Assembly (NCBI GenBank): GCA_050180235.1
Contig: JBFXEJ010000156.1
Location: 1 to 11,153 of the forward strand
Source: JAABRU01 sp050180235
GTDB taxonomy: Bacteria > Desulfobacterota > Desulfobacteria > Desulfobacterales > Desulfococcaceae
Direction of reading: 5' to 3'
DNA: 11,153 bases
In this document: positions 5,976 through 11,153 of the stretch, piece after piece
How positions within the stretch are numbered: the first letter of the stretch is position 1
How the letters are laid out: each line of letters starts with the position of its first letter
Made by a program: the position numbers and the translations under genes
Notes under the pieces: model-generated
What the model saw: only the letters and a program-made list of their open reading frames with translations
Told to the model about the DNA's origin: nothing
Databases searched by the model: none

Positions 5976-6375
5976 GTTATGTTTATTTATGAGAATATTT
6001 TTAAAATATATAAACAGAATTCTAAAATGGTATTTGCTTTTATGTCTGTTTAGCACTGTTCTTTTTGTTCCAATATTTACAACCCTTATACTTTTTTCAC
6101 CAGATATGTTTGGATATTCAGCAGGCTTTGGGCTTGCGGTAGCACAAAATATGGTTTGCACACTATTCCCCTTTAGCCTTGTTGGTGCAGTTACGTCATG
6201 GGTAGATACAAAGTTTTTTGATGCAAAAAAGTCCCACATTAAAAGTTTCACTTATGGAACACTTTTTGTAGCAGTTTATTGGCTTGGTGTCCTGTTGTTT
6301 ACAGAATATTACGCCAAAACATAACCATTCAATCCAGCGGACGGCAAAAACGCCGCTGCTGATAAATAGTTCATG
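5976..6375 (+). mobile_element. possible integron gene cassette with degenerate attC
   Basis: The small membrane-protein gene is bracketed by GTTATG (5976-5981), 7 nt before its ATG, and CATAAC (6320-6325), which overlaps its stop codon. The bases after CATAAC form a stem CAGCGG..CCGCTG with one unpaired A and a second CG-CG step, and about 45 nt later comes GTTCATG (6369-6375). A 56-nt segment with complementary ends, a stem with an extrahelical base, and a stop codon overlapping the left simple site is what an attC site looks like. The right simple site has an extra C, and no integrase gene or second clear cassette is in view. Confidence 0.35.
5989..6324 (+). CDS. small three-helix membrane protein, unknown function
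   Basis: A 111-residue protein I do not recognise. It has three hydrophobic segments, about 14-36 (WYLLLCLFSTVLF...), 45-69 (FGLAVAQNMVCTLF...) and 86-107 (FTYGTLFVAVYWLG...), and a basic N-terminus (KYINRILK) that is probably cytoplasmic. No enzymatic motif is visible. The gene is noticeably more AT-rich than its neighbours and has no clear ribosome binding site. GTTATG lies just before the start and CATAAC overlaps the stop, so it may have arrived as an integron cassette; such cassettes often carry small membrane proteins and rely on translation signals outside the cassette. The start at 5989 is the only reasonable ATG. Confidence 0.6.
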   Translation: MRIFLKYINRILKWYLLLCLFSTVLFVPIFTTLILFSPDMFGYSAGFGLAVAQNMVCTLFPFSLVGAVTSWVDTKFFDAKKSHIKSFTYGTLFVAVYWLGVLLFTEYYAKT

Positions 6376-6467
6376 GAAATGCGGGGCGGGAGTGAGGAGC
6401 GGAGCAACTCGCTATTACAGATTTGCATTTCCTTGCTTCAAACTCAAAAAACATAGGCGCTTTCATT

Positions 6468-6695
6468 ATGAAATGGAAAGATTATGTAAGCGTCAACCCT
6501 GAAATATGTCATGGAAAAGCCTGTGTCAAAGGAACCCGTGTAATGGTATCCGTTGTTCTTGACAATCTGGCAGAAGGGCTGAGCCCGGAAGAAATCATCC
6601 GCAGTTATTCCGCTCTGACCCACGAATCTGTAAAGTCTGTTTTGGCTTATGCGGCAGAGCTTGCACGGGAACAGATCGTTGCCATACCTGCATAA
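6468..6695 (+). CDS. DUF433 family protein (antitoxin-like), unpaired
   Basis: A 75-residue protein that matches the DUF433 family along its whole length: MKWKDYVSVNPEICHGKACV, then KGTRV (21-25), VVLDNLAEGLSPEEII (29-44), and the helix ending SVLAYAAELAREQIV (57-71). The ATG at 6468 is used because family members begin M-x-W-x-DYI/V there; an upstream ATG at 6423 would add residues without similarity. DUF433 proteins are helix-turn-helix-like and are usually encoded next to a PIN-like DUF5615 toxin, and are therefore regarded as antitoxins. No DUF5615 frame follows: the next 200 bp contain only stop-riddled frames. It is thus orphaned, or its partner is elsewhere. Only a weak ribosome binding site is visible (AGG about 12 nt upstream). 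Confidence 0.85.
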   Translation: MKWKDYVSVNPEICHGKACVKGTRVMVSVVLDNLAEGLSPEEIIRSYSALTHESVKSVLAYAAELAREQIVAIPA

Positions 6696-6902
6696 GGGAT
6701 ATGGATACGAAATAAACCTCACAGATTCTGAAGATACCGGCAGTCACTGCTGATGAAAAATTCAGCAACTATGACGTGGAGATTCTTTATTGATATGAGA
6801 ATCCAAATAACAATGGATAAACAGGAAAGAAATTTCTCACGGCAGGATTTCTGAACCTCATCTTTTCACAGATATTTTTACTGTCTGTTTTCAAGGGGTA
6901 TG
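6696..6902. other. intergenic region before hicBA
   Basis: No intact gene. One frame (6738-6797, from CTG) reads KIPAVTADEKFSNYDVEILY then stop, then YENPNNNG and stop. It looks protein-like but has no ATG and is interrupted, so it may be the remnant of a lost gene. An inverted repeat GATTCT (6781-6786) / AGAATC (6798-6803) lies about 100 nt before hicB and might serve as a binding site for the HicB repressor. No confident promoter was found. Confidence 0.3.
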
Positions 6903-7139
6903 ATGGAAAAATTTGTTAAAATTCATATTGAGAAACTGCCGGAAGGTGTTTATCTGGCAACTTCAGATGAAATACAGGGCCTGATTGCACAGGGCCGGAC
7001 AATAGCAGAGACATTGGAAATTGCCCGTGATGTGGCTCGCAAAATTGCAGAATCACAAATGGAAAAACATAATGAGATTCTGCTGACTCAGGGGGAAATA
7101 TCCGGGTCATTTGATTATCCTTTGCTGGTAAGCATCTGA
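6903..7139 (+). CDS. hicB: HicB family antitoxin
   Basis: A 78-residue HicB-like protein. The ATG at 6903 is chosen over the one at 6900 because AAGGGG (6893-6898) is then 4 nt away. The fold is the partial RNase H-like HicB domain: VKIHIEKLPEGVYLATSDEI, then QGLIAQGRTIAETLEIARDV, the alternating strands and helix typical of the short HicB/DUF1902-type antitoxins. No separate DNA-binding domain is attached, although a C-terminal GSFDYPLLVSI strand is present. HicB antitoxins bind and neutralise HicA and usually repress their own operon. Its stop codon is 2 nt before the hicA start, so the two are co-transcribed and translationally linked, with the antitoxin gene first. Confidence 0.88.
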   Translation: MEKFVKIHIEKLPEGVYLATSDEIQGLIAQGRTIAETLEIARDVARKIAESQMEKHNEILLTQGEISGSFDYPLLVSI

Positions 7140-7141
7140 TT

Positions 7142-7366
7142 ATGGGCCGGTTATCAGGTTTTCGTTATCGGCAGATTATAAAAAGGCTGAAATCACTTGG
7201 ATTCCGATTTGATCGTCATGCGGCAGGCAGCCATGAAATCTGGTTTAATCCGCTCTCAAACCGTTATGTAACTGTTCCCAATCATTCGGGAGATATGCCG
7301 GAAGGCACATTGCGGGCAATTTTGAAACAGGCGAATATCAGTGCTGATGATTTTTTGACACTTTAA
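7142..7366 (+). CDS. hicA: HicA family toxin (mRNA interferase)
   Basis: A 74-residue HicA/YcfA protein with the double-stranded-RNA-binding-like fold. It starts 2 nt after hicB. Key features are FRYRQIIKRLKSLGFRFDRH at the N-terminus, the GSH motif with the expected catalytic His31 (AAGSHEIWF), the basic segment NRYVTVPNH, and GDMPEGTLRAILKQANIS, the C-terminal helix that is the family signature. HicA toxins cleave mRNA on translating ribosomes and are held inactive by HicB. All family elements are present, so the pair is probably functional. A palindrome ATCAG-TG-CTGAT (7338-7349) followed by a T-run lies in the last codons, too weak for a confident terminator. Confidence 0.9.
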   Translation: MGRLSGFRYRQIIKRLKSLGFRFDRHAAGSHEIWFNPLSNRYVTVPNHSGDMPEGTLRAILKQANISADDFLTL

Positions 7367-7372
7367 ACAGGA

Positions 7373-7390
7373 CACTGACAGAAATCAGTG
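7373..7390. other. small hairpin downstream of hicA
   Basis: CACTGA (7373-7378), loop CAGAAA, TCAGTG (7385-7390) form a perfect 6-bp stem just after the hicA stop. There is no T-run after it, so it is not a standard terminator. The intergenic DNA to the transketolase gene also holds CCATT-TGTT-AATGG (about 7410-7423) and AATGAAA-A-TTTCATT (7432-7446). Confidence 0.3.
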
Positions 7391-7459
7391 CTTCACAGAA
7401 AAGTCATAACCATTTGTTAATGGAAGATACAAATGAAAATTTCATTCATTCCTGTGGAG

Positions 7460-7501
7460 CATTCAACCTTAACCATTCAATATTGACCATTCAGCATTTC
7501 A
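7460..7501 (+). repeat. three 14-bp tandem units before the transketolase gene
   Basis: CATTCAACCTTAAC, CATTCAATATTGAC and CATTCAGCATTTCA follow one another with an exact 14-bp period (7460, 7474, 7488). The array ends about 10 nt before the AAGGAG ribosome binding site of the transketolase gene (7512-7516 region). It could be a remnant of a dispersed CATTCAA-type repeat or a regulatory leader; nothing in the sequence decides this. Confidence 0.55.
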
Positions 7502-7523
7502 TATAAACACAAAGGAGAAAACA

Positions 7524-9548
7524 ATGAGTCAGAACAACAGTGAATGCCGTATCGCAGACGATACGCGCTGCATCAACACCATCCGCACCCTTGCTGTGGA
7601 TGCGATTCAGAAAGCCAATTCCGGGCATCCGGGCGCGCCCATGGGAATGGCTCCGGCAGCTTATGTGCTGTGGACCCGTGTGATGAAACACAATCCCAAA
7701 AATCCGCAATGGCCTGATCGGGATCGCTTTGTGCTGTCCGGCGGACATGCTTCCATGCTGCTTTACAGCCTGCTGCATCTGACCGGATATGATCTGAGTC
7801 TGGATGATATTAAAAATTTCCGGCAATGGGGCAGCAGAACACCGGGACATCCGGAATACGGTCATACGCCGGGTGTGGAAACCACGACCGGCCCGCTTGG
7901 ACAGGGCGTTGCAAATGCGGTGGGAATGGCTATGGCCGAACGTCATCTTGCAGCGCGTTTTAACCGGGAAGGCCATGAAATTGTGGATCATTACACCTAT
8001 GTGACATGCGGTGACGGCGATATGATGGAAGGCGTGGCCCATGAAGCCGTGTCTCTGGCCGGGCATCTGGGACTGGAAAAACTGATCTGCCTTTATGATG
8101 ACAACAAAATTTCCATTGAAGGCGGCACTGATATTGCCTTTACAGAAAATGTGGGACTGCGGTTTGAAGCCTGCAACTGGCATGTGCAGAAGGTCGCGGA
8201 CGGCAATGATATTGACGCGATATACAAGGCCATTGAAAAAGCAAAGGCAGAAAAGGAAAAACCGTCTTTGATTATGGTGCGTACTGAGATCGCGTATGGC
8301 AGTCCCAACAAACAGGGCAAGGCATCTGCGCACGGGGAACCTTTGGGAAATGAGGAAATCCGCCTGACCAAGAAGAATCTGGGATGTCCTGAAGATGAAT
8401 GCTTCTGCGTGCCGGAAGAACCCATGACAATATGCCGGAACTGCGTGGAAATCGGAAAACAGGCAGAAGAACTCTGGCAGAATAAATTCAGGGCGTATGC
8501 AAAAAAATATCCGGAAGATGCAAAGGAATGGGAACGCGTGATGAGCGGAAATCTGCCAGAAGCATGGGAATCCGCGATTCCGCTGTTCAAGCCGGAGGAA
8601 AAAGCAATTGCAACACGTTCCGCATCCGGAAAAGTGCTGAACGCGATTGCTGCAAAAGTGCCGGAACTCATGGGCGGATCTGCGGATTTGGCTCCGTCCA
8701 ACAAAACATGGCTCAGCAATATGCCGGTTTTTCAGAAAAATGCCTATCATGGCAGAAATATTCATTTTGGTGTGCGTGAACATGCTATGGGTGCAATCAT
8801 TTCCGGCATGGCTCTGCACAAAGGCATCCGTCCATACGGCGGAACATTTCTGGTTTTTGCCGATTACATGCGCTCCACCCTGCGGCTGGCTGCGCTGATG
8901 AAACTGCCTGTGATTTATGTATTTACCCATGACAGTGTGGCAGTGGGCGAAGACGGGCCTACACATCAGCCGGTCGAGCATATTGCAAGTCTGCGCGCGA
9001 TTCCCGGACTTACGGTTATCCGTCCTGCGGATGCTGCGGAAACAGCCGAGGCTTGGCGTATGGCATTGCAGTCAAAGGACAGTCCCACCGCTTTGCTGCT
9101 CAGCCGTCAGGATTTGAAGATTCTGGACAGAAACAAATACGGGGCAGCGGAGAATCTGGCAAAAGGGGCTTATATCCTTGCGGACTGCAAAGGAAAACCG
9201 GATCTGATTGTTATTGGAAGCGGTGCGGAATTGCATGTCAGTCTTGCAGCAGCAGACGTGCTGACAGAAAAGGGAATCGAAACCCGTGTGGTGAGTATGC
9301 CCAGTTGGGAACTGTTTGAAAAAACCGATCAGGCATACAAAGATGCAGTGCTGCCGCCGGAAGTGAAAGCGCGTGTGGCAGTGGAAGCCGGAATCACAAT
9401 GGGATGGGAACGCTTCACCGGATGCCGTGATGCAGTTGTGGGCATTGATCATTTCGGCGCATCCGCTCCGGGCGGTATGCTGCTGGAAAAATTCGGGTTT
9501 ACCAAAGAGAATATTGTCAGCGTTGCATTGAAGGTGCTGAAGAAGTAG
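7524..9548 (+). CDS. tkt: transketolase
   Basis: A 674-residue, full-length transketolase. ATG at 7524 is preceded by AAGGAG with 7-nt spacing. It transfers two-carbon ketol units between sugar phosphates in the non-oxidative pentose phosphate pathway, using thiamine diphosphate and a divalent metal. Visible residues: GHPGAP (His35), GGHAS (His75), the ThDP/metal motif GDGDMMEG (163-170) with Asn194 in DDNKIS, His270 (SAHGEPLG), catalytic Glu419 in FGVREHAMG, and DGPTHQP (His481). The pyrimidine-binding domain spans about 360-530 and the C-terminal domain about 545-674. An unusual cysteine cluster at the domain linker (Cys288, 293, 295, 304, 307) is discussed separately. No other pentose-phosphate gene is adjacent, so it is apparently transcribed alone. 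Confidence 0.97.
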   Translation: MSQNNSECRIADDTRCINTIRTLAVDAIQKANSGHPGAPMGMAPAAYVLWTRVMKHNPKNPQWPDRDRFVLSGGHASMLLYSLLHLTGYDLSLDDIKNFRQWGSRTPGHPEYGHTPGVETTTGPLGQGVANAVGMAMAERHLAARFNREGHEIVDHYTYVTCGDGDMMEGVAHEAVSLAGHLGLEKLICLYDDNKISIEGGTDIAFTENVGLRFEACNWHVQKVADGNDIDAIYKAIEKAKAEKEKPSLIMVRTEIAYGSPNKQGKASAHGEPLGNEEIRLTKKNLGCPEDECFCVPEEPMTICRNCVEIGKQAEELWQNKFRAYAKKYPEDAKEWERVMSGNLPEAWESAIPLFKPEEKAIATRSASGKVLNAIAAKVPELMGGSADLAPSNKTWLSNMPVFQKNAYHGRNIHFGVREHAMGAIISGMALHKGIRPYGGTFLVFADYMRSTLRLAALMKLPVIYVFTHDSVAVGEDGPTHQPVEHIASLRAIPGLTVIRPADAAETAEAWRMALQSKDSPTALLLSRQDLKILDRNKYGAAENLAKGAYILADCKGKPDLIVIGSGAELHVSLAAADVLTEKGIETRVVSMPSWELFEKTDQAYKDAVLPPEVKARVAVEAGITMGWERFTGCRDAVVGIDHFGASAPGGMLLEKFGFTKENIVSVALKVLKK

Positions 9549-9582
9549 GCGGTATCCGACCAATTTCTTCAAGACAAAATGC

Positions 9583-9611
9583 TTGACAAGTCTGAACAAC
9601 AGGATTAAGAT
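9583..9611 (+). promoter_or_regulatory. promoter for the PD-(D/E)XK nuclease gene
   Basis: A perfect -35 TTGACA (9583-9588), a 17-nt spacer and TAAGAT (9606-9611; 4 of 6 against TATAAT). Transcription would start near 9618 and give a leader of about 125 nt before the ATG at 9744. It begins 35 bp after the transketolase stop codon. Confidence 0.6.
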
Positions 9612-9628
9612 GCTGACGTAATTTAACG

Positions 9629-9655
9629 GGCTGGAGACAGTTTTTGTCTCCAGCC
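9629..9655. terminator. strong 11-bp hairpin (attenuator-like or terminator)
   Basis: GGCTGGAGACA (9629-9639), loop GTTTT, TGTCTCCAGCC (9645-9655) form a perfect 11-bp stem, clearly stable. Neither strand has a T-run after it, so it is not a textbook intrinsic terminator. It lies about 80 nt after the transketolase stop and just inside the transcript expected from the promoter at 9583-9611. It could end transketolase transcription, protect a 3' end, or control expression of the nuclease gene. Confidence 0.5.
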
Positions 9656-9691
9656 GCCAGCCGGATTTATTGCTGTAATTGATGGAGTTGT

Positions 9692-9712
9692 TGCTAACTG
9701 AATATGTTAGCA
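9692..9712. promoter_or_regulatory. inverted repeat in the nuclease leader (possible operator)
   Basis: TGCTAAC (9692-9698) and GTTAGCA (9706-9712) are exact inverted copies around 7 nt. An overlapping ATATG-TTAG-CATAT (9702-9715) is also palindromic. It lies about 30 nt before the start codon, where it could bind a repressor or form a leader hairpin near the ribosome binding site (AGAGGA, 9734-9739). Confidence 0.35.
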
Positions 9713-9743
9713 TATTTAAAAATTCAATTTTAAAGAGGAAAAT

Positions 9744-10817
9744 ATGGAAAAAACAACACTTTGGAATTTTCTTGCTCCTGCTGATAGGGAAACATTTATT
9801 TCCGGGACATTAGCATGGTTAATGGATTGCAATGGAGATCATGGTCTAAATACTGAATTTTTGGAAGGAATCCTTCAAAAAATTGACAGAAATATAGAGT
9901 TATCAAAGTGTATTAAAATAATTCCGGAAGAATCTTTTGCTAGTGATAAAAGATTTGATATTTCTGTGAAAGAGGATGAGAGTCGTTTGCTTATATTTGA
10001 AATAAAATGTAAAACAATGGGTACAAAAAAACAACTTGAAAGATATTCAAAAGAAGCCAAACTATTGATTAGAATAGGCTTTGATGAATGGAATTTTCCT
10101 GATTTAGATGATAATGACAGAGAAATATATCCTTTAATTAAATTCTCTGAAATCAATGAGATACTAAGAAAATGTGCATCATTTCATCGTTCTCAATATG
10201 CTCATTTTCTTGCTAATTTTGCAGAGCATTTGCTTAATGAATCTAACTATTTTGAATTATTAAAAAATTATTATATTGATGAAAAAGAGGGGGCGGTATT
10301 TCCAAAACTCCCTAATTTTCATCGTTATTCTCAACGATTTTATAATATGTTGTATTGGACATGGTTTGGTGAACGATTAAAAAGAGAAGATGAAGATATA
10401 TCCAAAAGTTTCGTTTTGAAAACAGAATCGGAAAGATCTGGGGTGTGGTTTGCACTTTCTCCGAAGAAAAATATTATTGATAGTCAGTATGCGAAATGTT
10501 TCAAAATTATTAATCTAACAATACCGGGTAAATTTTACTATTGGATTCATATAGAACTTATAAATAAAACAGGTATTATAGCTGAAGCTGAGTCATCAGA
10601 AAAAGTAGGTTATATCCAATTGAGAATTTCTGAAGAAGATGATAGGGATCGCATATACAAAATTATATCAGATGGGAAATTGGAAGAATATAACTTTATA
10701 GTAACACATAAAAAACCAAGCAAAAAAAATTTTTATTACAGTGCACTTAGACGGGATTTATCAATAAAAGATTTCAGATATTCTGAATTAATTAAGATAA
10801 TAAAATTGCTCATATAG
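9744..10817 (+). CDS. PD-(D/E)XK nuclease family protein
   Basis: A 357-residue protein; the ATG at 9744 follows AGAGGA. Near the N-terminus RETFISGTLAWLMDCNGDHG (15-34) is the type of segment found before the nuclease core in PDDEXK_20-like proteins. The core reads RFDIS with Asp72, then IFEIKCK with Glu86-X-Lys88, then KKQLERY (95-101) supplying the frequent downstream Gln. So the D...EXK catalytic triad is complete. The C-terminal half (about 150-357) is not recognised; it is rich in Lys, Tyr and Phe with no membrane segment. The gene is much more AT-rich than the transketolase gene next to it, suggesting horizontal acquisition, and an IS lies downstream. Such solitary nucleases are often found with mobile or phage-defence DNA, but no partner gene is present and the substrate is unknown. 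Confidence 0.75.
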   Translation: MEKTTLWNFLAPADRETFISGTLAWLMDCNGDHGLNTEFLEGILQKIDRNIELSKCIKIIPEESFASDKRFDISVKEDESRLLIFEIKCKTMGTKKQLERYSKEAKLLIRIGFDEWNFPDLDDNDREIYPLIKFSEINEILRKCASFHRSQYAHFLANFAEHLLNESNYFELLKNYYIDEKEGAVFPKLPNFHRYSQRFYNMLYWTWFGERLKREDEDISKSFVLKTESERSGVWFALSPKKNIIDSQYAKCFKIINLTIPGKFYYWIHIELINKTGIIAEAESSEKVGYIQLRISEEDDRDRIYKIISDGKLEEYNFIVTHKKPSKKNFYYSALRRDLSIKDFRYSELIKIIKLLI

Positions 10818-11029
10818 AATGGAATATCAGTAACCCGCAGAATCAGAGGACACGTGTGAATGCGAGTATCTGACTTTTTTTTCACTGTCTGTAAATAGAG
10901 AAAAGTGATTAATAATATTGAATATTGTCTCTAAAAATCCTGCCACTGCCTGTATTCCAAAACCGGTCAATCTGAAATGAAAATCATGGTTCCCCCCCAT
11001 CAAATGTCAGGGAATCAAGACCAAACTTG
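10818..11029. other. AT-rich intergenic stretch between the nuclease gene and the IS
   Basis: No gene seen. A possible weak terminator for the nuclease gene is TCAGA (10843-10847), a 21-nt loop containing ACACGTGT, TCTGA (10869-10873) and then eight T (10875-10882). The stem is only 5 bp, so this is tentative. Confidence 0.3.
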
Positions 11030-11153
11030 GGTAGTGGGACTTTTCATGCTGATAAACTTATGCTATACTGCTCCCGTTTTTCTCAACATGCCATTGCCGA
11101 AGGAGCAGAAAAATGATTGCAGCAAAATGCCGCCGCTGCGGCAGTGAAAATAT
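11030..11153 (+). mobile_element. left end of an IS1-like insertion sequence (partial)
   Basis: The segment begins with GGTAGTGGGACTTTTCATGC, resembling the GGT-initial left end of IS1-family elements, and leads into a transposase-like gene at 11113. A promoter with -35 TTTTCA (11041-11046) inside the presumed terminal repeat, a 17-nt spacer and an extended -10 TGC-TATACT (11061-11069) matches the IS1 arrangement, where the -35 lies in the end sequence. The right end is outside the window, so the exact boundary and target duplication cannot be confirmed. Confidence 0.5.
11113..11153 (+). CDS. IS1-type transposase/InsA N-terminus (partial)
   Basis: AGGAG (11101-11105) precedes the ATG at 11113 by 7 nt. 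The 13 complete codons read MIAAKCRRCGSEN, a CXXC zinc-ribbon start (Cys6, Cys9) followed by GSEN, which is how many IS1-family InsA/transposase proteins begin (CXXCxSxxxxKNG). The rest of the frame lies beyond the window. A different zinc-ribbon protein cannot be excluded from so few residues. Confidence 0.6.
   Translation, partial: MIAAKCRRCGSEN

Noticed and set aside
6738..6800. Short protein-like frame KIPAVTADEKFSNYDVEILY
   Set aside because: No ATG, two stops within 30 codons and no recognised family. Noted only as possible decayed coding sequence.
7338..7360. Terminator or promoter at the end of hicA (ATCAGTGCTGAT followed by TTTTTT and TTGACA)
   Set aside because: The stem is 5 bp with a 2-nt loop, and no -10 box lies at the right distance from the TTGACA. 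It lies inside the hicA coding sequence.
7491..8981. 496-residue open frame on the minus strand
   Set aside because: It lies antisense across the well-supported transketolase gene, is rich in His, Phe and Cys with no recognisable domain, and has no ribosome binding site. It is an artefact of the codon usage of tkt.

Overview
The window is bacterial chromosome with moderate GC and compact genes. It most resembles a sulfate-reducing or related Desulfobacterota genome, judging by the PocR-type sensor kinase, the DUF433 and HicBA modules, and the many short dispersed palindromes of the kind common in large Desulfonema-like genomes. No rRNA or other marker gene is present, so the taxonomic guess is weak.

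Left edge to 4456 (minus strand). Positions 1-32 hold the first codons of a gene leaving the window, with a good sigma70-type promoter. Two 37-bp palindromes lie just upstream of it. Next, all on the minus strand, is a three-gene operon read trmO (4456-3704), a PocR-PAS-PAS histidine kinase (3685-1382), and a DUF5685 protein with a very cysteine-rich tail (1362-355). The genes are separated by about 20 nt and each downstream gene has a good ribosome binding site.

4457-5032 is non-coding but highly structured. A 309-bp region is bounded by 42-bp inverted repeats of a 'CTTTGCGTC' type and encloses a 108-bp palindromic MITE-like element. A partial second copy of that element lies at 271-350, just past the end of the operon. 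The palindrome's arms contain outward-facing promoter-like sequences, and one is well placed to drive trmO.

5033-7366 (plus strand) is a string of small accessory genes. It contains a radical SAM protein with a CX4CX2C cluster motif, a small three-helix membrane protein bracketed by integron attC-like sequences, an orphan DUF433 antitoxin-like gene, and a complete hicB-hicA toxin-antitoxin pair.

7524-9548 is a full-length transketolase gene of ordinary base composition, preceded by a three-unit 14-bp repeat.

9549-11153 is probably acquired DNA. An AT-rich PD-(D/E)XK nuclease-family gene has its own promoter and a structured leader. It is followed by the left end of an IS1-like insertion sequence that runs off the window.

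The genes do not form one obvious pathway. The most unusual material is the repeat architecture (palindromes, nested inverted repeats, a promoter-bearing MITE), the possible integron cassette, and the isolated AT-rich nuclease beside the IS.
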